Shown here piece by piece: positions 1-5,253 of a stretch of DNA of 5,253 nt (its first letter is position 1; each line of letters opens with the position of its first letter). The stretch is taken from positions 1-5,253 of the forward strand of contig JAHELA010000106.1 of NCBI GenBank assembly GCA_024644425.1, written 5' to 3'. The notes under the pieces were generated by a model. That model saw only the letters and a list, made by a program, of their open reading frames with translations, ran no database searches and was not told the origin of the DNA. Position numbers and translations under genes: made by a program. This DNA comes from Nitrosomonadaceae bacterium (GTDB lineage: Bacteria > Pseudomonadota > Gammaproteobacteria > Burkholderiales > Nitrosomonadaceae).

Positions 1-992
1 ACACCTCCAATTAAATCAGCATCGTTCTCTTTTTTTGCCAGCCAACCTGCAGCTGCTGAAGTTGCGCCACGTTCAGATAACGCAAATACAGATGACCCTC
101 GTGCATGCGGCTTAACAAAAGCATCAGCATGAATCGATACGAACAAATCTGCATTTAGTTTTCGTGCCTTCTCTAAACGCATTTGTAAGGACATAAAATA
201 ATCCCCTTCCCTGGTCAGCGCTGCTCTCATACTTGGTTCTGCATCTATTTTAGCTTTAAGCTTCCTCGCAATAGCAAAAACAATATCTTTCTCATACGTA
301 CCTTTTCGGCTCATTGCACCAGGATCCTCGCCTCCATGACCAGGATCAATCGCAACTGTTATGAGTCTTATTATTTCAGGATTGGGTTTGTTGTTACTAG
401 CCACATCGTTTTTTAATTTTTTATCAGACTTAATTTTGGCGCTTGCAATAGCCTGAGCCGCCCTTATTGCATCTTCATTTAATAGAGCCATCAATGGGTC
501 AGGTGGAGAAACAGGATATATATCGAGCACTAAACGATGACCATAATTTGCTACAGGTTTTAGCAAGAATGCTTGCGGCACAACTTCTGCTTTTAAATCT
601 AATACTAGTCGCAATACACCGGGCTTAAATTGACCAATACGAAGTGCACGAATATAAGGATAATCAGCACCAATTTTTCCTGGCAACCTTTTTATTTCTG
701 AAGTTAGTGTTACATTCTCTAAGTCTAGTACTACTCGATCAGGATTCTTAAGCAACATGAGCGAATAACTTATGGATGCGTTTGATTCTAACGTAAGCCG
801 TGTATACTCCGAGGCTGGCCAGATACGGGTAGAATTAACTATCGTATCGGCGAAAACTGTATTCACATGTAGAGAAAACTGTGATGCGATTATAAATAAA
901 AATGTATAGAAACCAGACGGGGAAAGAAGCTTTCGGCAATCAAGTAGAGCTGTAACTATAAATTTTTTTAAGCTTTCCATTCGTTCAAACAC
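1..992 (-). CDS. amiC: N-acetylmuramoyl-L-alanine amidase AmiC, C-terminus cut by window edge
   Basis: Zinc-dependent periplasmic amidase of the Amidase_3 family. The family cleaves the MurNAc-L-Ala bond of peptidoglycan and helps daughter cells separate. The frame is open from the start to the left edge, about 330 residues. Numbered from the GTG at 992, it has a signal-like N-terminus with Arg20-Lys21-Leu-Leu, a hydrophobic stretch (about 27-47) and a possible cleavage site after Val-Phe-Ala (46-48). An AMIN-like beta-rich region (about 50-160) follows, then a Lys/Asn-rich linker (about 180-205) and the amidase domain from about 211. Zinc ligands visible are His219 in DPGHGGEDPGA, Glu234 in GTYEKDI and His288 in SIHADAF. 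The catalytic Glu near the C-terminus lies outside the window. GTG at 992 is preferred because GGAGG lies 10 nt and AGG 6 nt upstream. ATG at 980 has no clear ribosome binding site and would shorten the protein by four residues. Its 5' end overlaps the tsaE 3' end, so the two are probably co-transcribed and coupled. Family call is firm; AmiC rather than AmiB is inferred from the AMIN domain and Tat-like leader. Confidence 0.93.
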   Translation of the reverse strand, partial: MFERMESLKKFIVTALLDCRKLLSPSGFYTFLFIIASQFSLHVNTVFADTIVNSTRIWPASEYTRLTLESNASISYSLMLLKNPDRVVLDLENVTLTSEIKRLPGKIGADYPYIRALRIGQFKPGVLRLVLDLKAEVVPQAFLLKPVANYGHRLVLDIYPVSPPDPLMALLNEDAIRAAQAIASAKIKSDKKLKNDVASNNKPNPEIIRLITVAIDPGHGGEDPGAMSRKGTYEKDIVFAIARKLKAKIDAEPSMRAALTREGDYFMSLQMRLEKARKLNADLFVSIHADAFVKPHARGSSVFALSERGATSAAAGWLAKKENDADLIGG

Positions 993-1450
993 TGTCTACC
1001 TGCCTCCGTACCAGCTAGAATTTCAATGTTGCGAGCTGTTTCGATAATATTAATAAAAATCTGTATATCTGCTTTAGGCAACAATTTGCCTACCTTCTCA
1101 GGCCATTCCACTAGACAAATAGAATTTGTATTGAAATATTCACGAAAACCTGCTTCCTCCCATTCTATGGGATCATCGAAACGATAGAAATCAAAGTGAT
1201 AGAAGTATAACCTAGAAAAATTATAGAGTTCAACCAAATTATATGTGGGACTTTTCACTTTACCTTGATAACCCATGCCACGCAGTATACCTCTTGCGAG
1301 AGTAGTCTTGCCTGCACCAAGATTACCGTTTAGAAAAATAATAAGCCCAGGTCGCAATACTGTTGCGATTTTAGCACCAAGCTGTAAAGTTATAGACTCA
1401 CTCTCAACATGGTATGTTATGGCATCATTGTTATGATGAATACTATGCAA
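968..1450 (-). CDS. tsaE: tRNA t6A biosynthesis ATPase TsaE (YjeE family)
   Basis: Cytoplasmic P-loop ATPase that works with TsaB, TsaC and TsaD to make N6-threonylcarbamoyladenosine at position 37 of ANN-decoding tRNAs. At 160 aa it is close to the usual size (E. coli about 153 aa). Visible motifs are the Walker A segment GNLGAGKTT (42-50), switch-like KSPTYNLVE (66-74), HFDFYRF (85-91) with the conserved Asp87, and ICLVEWPEKV (111-120), whose Glu-Trp pair is characteristic of the family. The start appears to be TTG at 1450. An in-frame TGA lies at 1469-1471, no ATG or GTG occurs between that stop and the conserved core, and the next TTG (about residue 32) would remove the first beta strand. 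The ribosome binding site is weak. The gene is head-to-head with queG, and amiC begins inside its last codons. No nnr (yjeF) lies between it and queG, unlike E. coli. Function is certain by family; the exact start is inferred. Confidence 0.95.
   Translation of the reverse strand: MHSIHHNNDAITYHVESESITLQLGAKIATVLRPGLIIFLNGNLGAGKTTLARGILRGMGYQGKVKSPTYNLVELYNFSRLYFYHFDFYRFDDPIEWEEAGFREYFNTNSICLVEWPEKVGKLLPKADIQIFINIIETARNIEILAGTEAGRQCLNEWKA
1003..1007 (-). promoter_or_regulatory. Ribosome binding site favouring the amiC GTG start
   Basis: On the minus strand GGAGG lies 10 nt before GTG 992, with a second AGG 6 nt before it (999-1001). ATG 980 has nothing comparable within range. Because this site is inside the tsaE coding sequence, ribosomes finishing tsaE would pass over it and could re-initiate on amiC. 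Confidence 0.5.
1423..1438. repeat. Inverted repeat at the tsaE/queG divergent start
   Basis: A perfect 6-bp inverted repeat, CATCAT - TGTT - ATGATG. The right arm is the tandem ATG pair at 1433-1438, in frame with queG, and the whole element lies inside tsaE codons 5-10 on the other strand. It could form a small AU-rich hairpin in either 5' transcript, or be an operator half-site pair. The arms are short and A/T-dominated, so chance is a real explanation. Confidence 0.3.
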
Positions 1451-2536
1451 GAAAATATTTCCAATAACTCATCTATAAATCTCGTCTCACTGACAAGTGA
1501 AATCAAAACTTGGAGCAGAGAACTTGGATTTCAAGGAATTGGTATCTCTGACGCCAATACTGATTTATCACGAGTCGAGACAGGCCTTCGCAAGTGGTTG
1601 AACATGGGCTATCACGGCAGTATGCATTATATGGCAAAACACGGCGCCCGTCGTTCTCATCCAGCAAAATTAATACCTGGCACTCTAAGAGTAATTTCAG
1701 TAAGTATGAATTACATATCCCCCAAAGTAAAAGATAGTTGGGAAGTGATGCAAGAAAATGACAAGGCATTCATATCCCGCTATGCACTAGGCCGCGATTA
1801 TCACAAAGTATTGCGCAGCCGATTGCAAAAACTTGCTGATAAGATTGCCGTAAAAGTAGATCAATTTAATTATCGTGTATTTACTGACAGCGCCCCTGTA
1901 ATGGAAATAGAATGGGCACAACGAGCTGGTCTCGGATGGCGTGGAAAACATACTTTATTACTTTCCCGTGAAGCTGGTTCAATGTTTTTCCTTGGTGAAA
2001 TATATACCGATTTACCACTATTGGTTGACAAATCCATTGATAATCATTGTGGCACATGTACAAAATGTATAGATATCTGCCCAACTCAAGCCATCATTGA
2101 ACCATATCGACTAGATGCAAGGCGTTGCATTTCCTATCTTACGATAGAACATAAAGGCAGCATCCCAGAGCCCTTACGGCCCCTAATCGGAAACCGAGTT
2201 TACGGTTGCGATGATTGTCAGCTAATTTGTCCTTGGAATAAATATGCTGCAATCTCTGATGAAAATGACTTTAAAGTACGTAATGGCTTAGATGACGCGT
2301 CTTTAGTGGAGTTATTTAGCTGGAACAAAGAAGAGTTTGATACCAAACTTGCAGGCAGCCCAATCCGGCGAATAGGTTATGAGCAATGGCTTCGTAATCT
2401 AGCTGTAGGGCTAGGTAACGCTTCACCATCAAAAAATATATCCAGTGCATTACAAGCTAGACATAATGATAACTCATCCTTGGTTCGCGAACATGTAGGA
2501 TGGGCGTTGCGGCAACATGATCAACCTGATAGCTAA
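1445..2536 (+). CDS. queG: Epoxyqueuosine reductase QueG
   Basis: Cobalamin- and 4Fe-4S-dependent cytoplasmic enzyme that reduces epoxyqueuosine to queuosine at wobble position 34 of GUN tRNAs, the last step of the queuosine pathway. Numbered from ATG 1445 (363 aa), the N-terminal half carries the QueG signatures YHGSMHYMAKHG (56-67), PGTLRVISVSMNY (78-90), SRYALGRDYHK (111-121) and FTDSAPVME (146-154); Asp148 is the candidate general acid. The ferredoxin-like part has cysteines 202, 205, 208 and 212 (CGTCTKCIDICP), then 228, 255, 258 and 262 (RRCISYLT; GCDDCQLICPWN), enough for two 4Fe-4S clusters. A HEAT-like C-terminus follows, including SPIRRIGYEQWLRN. The frame is open from an ATG at 1409, with further ATGs at 1433 and 1436. 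I chose 1445 because it comes closest to the family's short N-terminus and minimises overlap with tsaE. No start has a good Shine-Dalgarno. Length matches E. coli QueG (379 aa) with a shorter tail. Function is certain; the start is not. Confidence 0.96.
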   Translation: MQENISNNSSINLVSLTSEIKTWSRELGFQGIGISDANTDLSRVETGLRKWLNMGYHGSMHYMAKHGARRSHPAKLIPGTLRVISVSMNYISPKVKDSWEVMQENDKAFISRYALGRDYHKVLRSRLQKLADKIAVKVDQFNYRVFTDSAPVMEIEWAQRAGLGWRGKHTLLLSREAGSMFFLGEIYTDLPLLVDKSIDNHCGTCTKCIDICPTQAIIEPYRLDARRCISYLTIEHKGSIPEPLRPLIGNRVYGCDDCQLICPWNKYAAISDENDFKVRNGLDDASLVELFSWNKEEFDTKLAGSPIRRIGYEQWLRNLAVGLGNASPSKNISSALQARHNDNSSLVREHVGWALRQHDQPDS

Positions 2537-2574
2537 CGAAAAGAATTTAACAGAAAGCTATATGGCTCCCCGTT

Positions 2575-2596
2575 ACTAATATGTTGTGACTAATAT
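2575..2596 (+). repeat. Short direct repeat in the queG-DUF2784 spacer
   Basis: ACTAATAT occurs at 2575-2582 and 2589-2596, and the following bases are also similar (GTTGT against TGTAG), a 14-bp period. It overlaps the candidate promoter below. It could be a slipped duplication or paired regulator half-sites; the repeat is short and AT-rich. Confidence 0.35.
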
Positions 2597-2612
2597 TGTA
2601 GCAGCTTATACA
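2584..2612 (+). promoter_or_regulatory. Candidate sigma-70 promoter for the DUF2784 gene
   Basis: TTGTGA (2584-2589) and TATACA (2607-2612) are separated by exactly 17 bp and match the -35 and -10 consensus at four of six positions each. Transcription would start near 2619, leaving a leader of about 20 nt. No other promoter or terminator stands out in the 103-bp spacer 2537-2639. In AT-rich DNA such a match is only suggestive. Confidence 0.35.
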
Positions 2613-2639
2613 AACTTGATATCTTCAACTAATTGCTAG

Positions 2640-3023
2640 ATGAACACGCTGCTCGCCAATACCATACTTGTTTTCCATTTTCTGTTTATTTTGTTTGTTG
2701 TTGGAGGGTTACCAGTGATCTGGGTTGGTGCATGGTTAGGATTAAGTTTTGTACGAAACATCTGGTTCCGAATCACGCATCTTGCTGCTATTCTTTTCGT
2801 TGTAGGGGAGTCTTATCTTGGCATAGTCTGCCCCCTTACAATCTGGGAAGATAGGTTGCGCCAATTAGAAACTAATGAAAGCTTTATTCAACGATGGTTA
2901 CATCGTATTGTATTTTATGATGTTCCAGAAGGTATGCTCACGATGGTTTATATCATGTTTGCACTCTTGGTCGCAGCTACGTTCATATTGGTTCCACCAA
3001 ATCGTCATGACCCCCGAATTTAA
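2640..3023 (+). CDS. DUF2784-type small integral membrane protein, function unknown
   Basis: A 127-aa hydrophobic protein that I match from memory to the DUF2784 family (YLGIVCPLTIWEDRLR at 59-74 is the type of core motif that defines it). The family has no established function. Likely membrane segments are about 7-30, 43-64 and 97-118, with a fourth weaker hydrophobic stretch around 83-95. Polar residues in or near the membrane are His13, His47, Glu57, Cys64 and His88. There is no cleavable signal peptide; the first helix is probably an anchor. ATG 2640 is fixed on the 5' side by an in-frame TAG immediately before it (2637-2639), although no good Shine-Dalgarno is visible. It follows queG on the same strand by 103 bp and converges on ttcA. 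An overlapping plus-strand frame from 2633 is only a shadow. The family match is by recall and should be treated as likely rather than proven. Confidence 0.85.
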   Translation: MNTLLANTILVFHFLFILFVVGGLPVIWVGAWLGLSFVRNIWFRITHLAAILFVVGESYLGIVCPLTIWEDRLRQLETNESFIQRWLHRIVFYDVPEGMLTMVYIMFALLVAATFILVPPNRHDPRI

Positions 3024-3061
3024 CACCTGATTTAACTTAATTATTAACAACAACTCAAGAC

Positions 3062-3937
3062 TTAGATCGCCCTCTCTATTTCTTTTGACTCAAATTTATA
3101 TGAGGCCGGATCAAATGTAATATCACCATCAACGGACTTATTAGCTACTTTGAGACTTTGAAAATCATGAAGTACATTATCGACCAAATGTGATGGTTGT
3201 ACGTTACGTAATGCCGTGAACATAGTTTCTAGTCTGCCTGGAAATTTCTTGTCCCATTGCTGCATCATGTCTTTTATAACTTGGCGCTGCAAATTGCTCT
3301 GCGAACCACATAAATTGCAAGGAATAATGGGAAAATCTTGGTCCTCTGCATAAGCCGCTAGGTCCTTTTCCTTACAGTAAATAAGTGGGCGAATGACCAT
3401 GTGTTGCTTATCATCACTTACCAATTTTGGCGACATGGCTTTAAGCTTGCCACCATAAAAAAGATTAAGAAACAAAGTTTCTAGAATATCATCACGATGA
3501 TGACCTAATGCGATTTTAGTTGCCCCTACTTCGCTTGCAACACGGTATAGTACACCCCTTCTTAGACGTGAACAAAGACTACAAGTAGTTTTACCTTCAA
3601 CAATTAAGCGTTTTACAACACTGTAAGTGTCCTGTTCAACTATACGAAAAGGTACGCCAATTTTAGAGAGATATTCTGGTAACACATGAGCAGGAAAGCC
3701 GGGTTGCTTCTGATCTAAATTTACTGCGATTAATTTAAACTGTAATTGAGCATGAGATTGTAGGTTGCGTAGTAAATCTAATAATGCATAGCTATCCTTA
3801 CCTCCGGATAGACATGCCATCACACAGTCTCCCGCTTCAATCATATTGAAATCATGAATAGCTGAACCAACGAGTCGTCTTAATCTCTTATGTAATTTAT
3901 TGATATTATATTTTTTATTCTTAGACATGACCTCCAT
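3062..3937 (-). CDS. ttcA: tRNA-cytidine(32) 2-sulfurtransferase TtcA
   Basis: Cytoplasmic Fe-S-dependent, ATP-using enzyme that thiolates C32 of certain tRNAs to 2-thiocytidine. Numbered from ATG 3937 (291 aa), it shows the PP-loop SGGKDS (44-49), VNLDQKQPGFP (73-83), the KTTCSLCSRLRRG pair of cysteines 119 and 122, GHHRDDI (145-151) and IPCNLCGSQSNLQRQ with cysteines 207 and 210. These cysteines supply the ligands of the labile 4Fe-4S cluster. Three in-frame ATGs compete at 3952, 3937 and 3928. I chose 3937 because GAGGG lies 5 nt upstream. ATG 3952 (296 aa) has no ribosome binding site, and ATG 3928 has GGAGG only 2 nt away, too close. The C-terminal tail is shorter than in E. coli (311 aa). 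It lies downstream of the ChpA-like gene on the same strand, and its 3' end faces the DUF2784 gene across 38 bp with no clear bidirectional terminator. Confidence 0.96.
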   Translation of the reverse strand: MEVMSKNKKYNINKLHKRLRRLVGSAIHDFNMIEAGDCVMACLSGGKDSYALLDLLRNLQSHAQLQFKLIAVNLDQKQPGFPAHVLPEYLSKIGVPFRIVEQDTYSVVKRLIVEGKTTCSLCSRLRRGVLYRVASEVGATKIALGHHRDDILETLFLNLFYGGKLKAMSPKLVSDDKQHMVIRPLIYCKEKDLAAYAEDQDFPIIPCNLCGSQSNLQRQVIKDMMQQWDKKFPGRLETMFTALRNVQPSHLVDNVLHDFQSLKVANKSVDGDITFDPASYKFESKEIERAI

Positions 3938-3942
3938 GACAA

Positions 3943-3947
3943 CCCTC
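3943..3947 (-). promoter_or_regulatory. Ribosome binding site deciding the ttcA start
   Basis: GAGGG on the minus strand sits 5 nt before ATG 3937, whereas ATG 3952 is preceded by an A/T-rich stretch without a Shine-Dalgarno match. This supports the 291-aa form of TtcA. Confidence 0.55.
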
Positions 3948-4019
3948 ACCATTTAGAAAAAACAATTGAACAGATTTATGACAGATTAAAATACCCCTTG
4001 CGACACAAAGTACCGCCAG

Positions 4020-4042
4020 TAAGACGTAGTCTTAATATTAAG
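4020..4042. repeat. Overlapping palindromes at the 3' end of the chpA-like gene
   Basis: Two inverted repeats overlap. TAAGAC-GTA-GTCTTA occupies 4020-4034, and the perfect 12-bp palindrome CTTAATATTAAG occupies 4031-4042 and contains the chpA-like stop codon (4038-4040). They could form alternative weak hairpins at the transcript end. The stems are AT-rich and no T-run follows on the minus strand, so this is not a convincing intrinsic terminator. Read-through into ttcA, 100 bp on, remains possible. Confidence 0.4.
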
Positions 4043-5253
4043 GCTTAATAAATTCAGTTAAGTATTTAAGTAACTCATCTTCCTTATATGGTTTACCAAG
4101 AAATGCATTAACACCCAATTGTTTAGCAACATTTCGATGTTTTTCCGCTGTACGTGATGAGATAACTATTATTGGAATATTTGCAGTTCGAGAATTTGAA
4201 CGTACGTTTTTAATTAGCTCGAATCCATCCATACGCGGCATTTCGAGGTCAACCAACATAACATCGGGAATGATGTCTTGTAAAAGTTGAGTGGCATCCA
4301 GACCATCTTTGGCAATCAACACATCACAACCCTCTCGCTCCAGTAATCGACTAGTTATTTTACGAACTGTCAACGAATCGTCTACCACCATTACGGTGGT
4401 GGCCTTTTCTGGCTGTGTCTTTGCTGTTGATGAAACTGGTGGCTCTGAAGAAAATATAGATTGCGTCTCCTCTCGATGCATCAGTTTTAAAGGGTTAATA
4501 ATAAGAATTATGTGGCCATCACCCATAACCGCAGCACCCTCTACGCCTGGTACCCGTGCCAATTGTGCGCCTATATTTTTAACGACTACTTCACTGTTAC
4601 CAATCAATTCGTCTACGTGCACTGCTAGTCGTAGAGCGCCACTTTGTAATAATAATATTTTGTTATGTCTCTTAATTTCTGGTGCCTGCTCTTGATCTCC
4701 CAGTAAACGTGGAAAATAAGCAAATAGAAAACTATTTCCACTGAAAATTACCCTGTGATCTTTATAAGCTGTGTTTAGTGCATCACTATCAAGCTCCCAT
4801 ACGTGTTCTATGACTGTCGTGGGTATTGCATAAGTGTGGCCTCCAGCTTGTACCATCAAAGTTTGTGCCACTGCTAGAGTAAGTGGTAAATAAATGGTGA
4901 AAGTTACTCCCGTATTAATTTCTGAAGCAACTTCTACGCGTCCACCAAGAGAATTAATTTCATTTTTCACAACATCTAAACCAACACCACGCCCTGCAAC
5001 CTCAGAGAGTTCTTCCACAGTAGAAAGACCATGTGTAAATATAAATGAAATAATTTTCTTTTCGCTCAATGTCTCATCAGCCCGCATTAAACCCTGCTGC
5101 AGGGCCTTCTTACGAATATTATCAATATCTAACCCAGCGCCATCATCATTTAAAGTCATGACAATTTCATTCCCTTCCTGACGCAAAGCAATTGTAATCT
5201 GGCCAATTTCTGGCTTACCCATTTCTAATCGTTTTTTTGGTGCCTCGATACCA
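4038..5253 (-). CDS. Chemosensory hybrid histidine kinase, ChpA/PilL-like, N-terminus cut by window edge
   Basis: C-terminal 404 residues of a CheA-type kinase. The frame runs open through the right edge, and the ATG at 5222 is internal, because the codons before it read G-I-E-A-P-K-K-R-L-E, the usual continuation after the kinase N box. Numbered from the first visible residue, the ATPase domain end has the G1 box DDGAGLD (36-42) and G2 box GRGVGLD (87-93). A CheW-like domain (about 127-260), a Ser/Thr/Pro/Glu linker (261-286) and a receiver (287-404) follow. The receiver has the acidic pair Asp291-Asp292, phosphoacceptor Asp335 (MLVDLEMPRMDG), Ser365 and Lys387 (LGKPY), so it looks active. 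CheA-kinase-CheW-receiver order is typical of ChpA/PilL, which passes signals from PilJ to PilG/PilH in type IV pilus control. The Hpt domains that would settle this lie outside. It could instead be another CheA-receiver hybrid, such as a Wsp- or Frz-type kinase. Confidence 0.9.
   Translation of the reverse strand, partial: GIEAPKKRLEMGKPEIGQITIALRQEGNEIVMTLNDDGAGLDIDNIRKKALQQGLMRADETLSEKKIISFIFTHGLSTVEELSEVAGRGVGLDVVKNEINSLGGRVEVASEINTGVTFTIYLPLTLAVAQTLMVQAGGHTYAIPTTVIEHVWELDSDALNTAYKDHRVIFSGNSFLFAYFPRLLGDQEQAPEIKRHNKILLLQSGALRLAVHVDELIGNSEVVVKNIGAQLARVPGVEGAAVMGDGHIILIINPLKLMHREETQSIFSSEPPVSSTAKTQPEKATTVMVVDDSLTVRKITSRLLEREGCDVLIAKDGLDATQLLQDIIPDVMLVDLEMPRMDGFELIKNVRSNSRTANIPIIVISSRTAEKHRNVAKQLGVNAFLGKPYKEDELLKYLTEFIKP

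Noticed and set aside
1503..2084. Two minus-strand open frames (88 and 67 aa) inside queG
   Set aside because: Both lie opposite strongly conserved QueG motifs and have cysteine- and leucine-rich sequences typical of shadow frames.
2633..2854. 73-aa plus-strand frame overlapping the DUF2784 gene
   Set aside because: It is offset by one frame from the recognisable membrane protein, and its product is not coherent.
3024..3061. Possible bidirectional terminator between the convergent DUF2784 gene and ttcA
   Set aside because: The 38 bp are AT-rich with only imperfect TTAA-type repeats; no stem with GC content or flanking T-run was found.
4384..4408. GC-rich hairpin ACCACC-ATTAC-GGTGGT followed by T-rich sequence on the plus strand, resembling an intrinsic terminator
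   Set aside because: It lies inside the coding sequence at the start of the receiver domain, where the conserved residues T-T-V-M-V-V dictate the repeated ACC/GTG codons. No plus-strand gene ends there.
4291..4695. 134-aa plus-strand open frame opposite the chpA-like gene
   Set aside because: It is antisense to a clearly conserved CheW-receiver region, its protein is low-complexity and Ser/Thr-rich without any recognisable motif, and it has no ribosome binding support.
4894..5181. 95-aa plus-strand open frame opposite the kinase domain
   Set aside because: Antisense shadow of the G1/G2 region of the kinase; no family resemblance.
4038..5222. Complete 394-aa protein starting at ATG 5222
   Set aside because: The frame continues upstream to the window edge with residues that match the conserved kinase sequence, so this ATG is internal and the gene is truncated by the window, not short.

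Overview
The window reads as ordinary housekeeping chromosome from an AT-rich Gram-negative proteobacterium. A betaproteobacterium, possibly of the Nitrosomonadales/Methylophilales type, fits best: amiC, tsaE and queG lie together, a ChpA/PilL-type chemosensory-pilus kinase is present, and the proteins resemble their proteobacterial counterparts closely. The lineage is inferred from recalled family sequences and gene order, without a search. There are no RNA genes, insertion sequences, phage genes or CRISPR arrays.

Layout, left to right. (1) On the minus strand, reading out of the left edge, is amiC, a periplasmic N-acetylmuramoyl-L-alanine amidase cut off at its C-terminus. Its start lies inside the end of tsaE. 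(2) tsaE, the ATPase of t6A tRNA modification, is on the minus strand and appears to use a TTG start. (3) queG, the epoxyqueuosine reductase, is on the plus strand. It is head-to-head with tsaE, and the two likely start codons sit in one six-base stretch, ATGCAA (1445-1450). (4) After a 103-bp spacer with a possible promoter comes a 127-aa membrane protein of the DUF2784 type, on the plus strand. (5) ttcA, the tRNA cytidine-32 2-thiolation enzyme, is on the minus strand and converges on the DUF2784 gene. (6) On the minus strand, entering from the right edge, is the C-terminal part of a CheA-type hybrid kinase (ATPase end, CheW-like domain, receiver), most likely ChpA/PilL.

Three of the four complete genes, tsaE, queG and ttcA, encode enzymes acting on the tRNA anticodon loop (positions 37, 34 and 32). 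amiC belongs to cell division and daughter-cell separation and shares a transcript direction with tsaE. The ChpA/PilL fragment belongs to type IV pilus or twitching control and lies 85-100 bp upstream of ttcA on the same strand. The DUF2784 protein has no assigned role.

I found no convincing new biological system. The points most worth a second look are the shared-hexamer head-to-head start of tsaE and queG, a Tat-like signal in AmiC with Arg-Lys in place of the twin arginines, and the small uncharacterised membrane protein. Genes cover nearly the whole window, and no gene-free stretch exceeds about 105 bp. No strong intrinsic terminator was seen.
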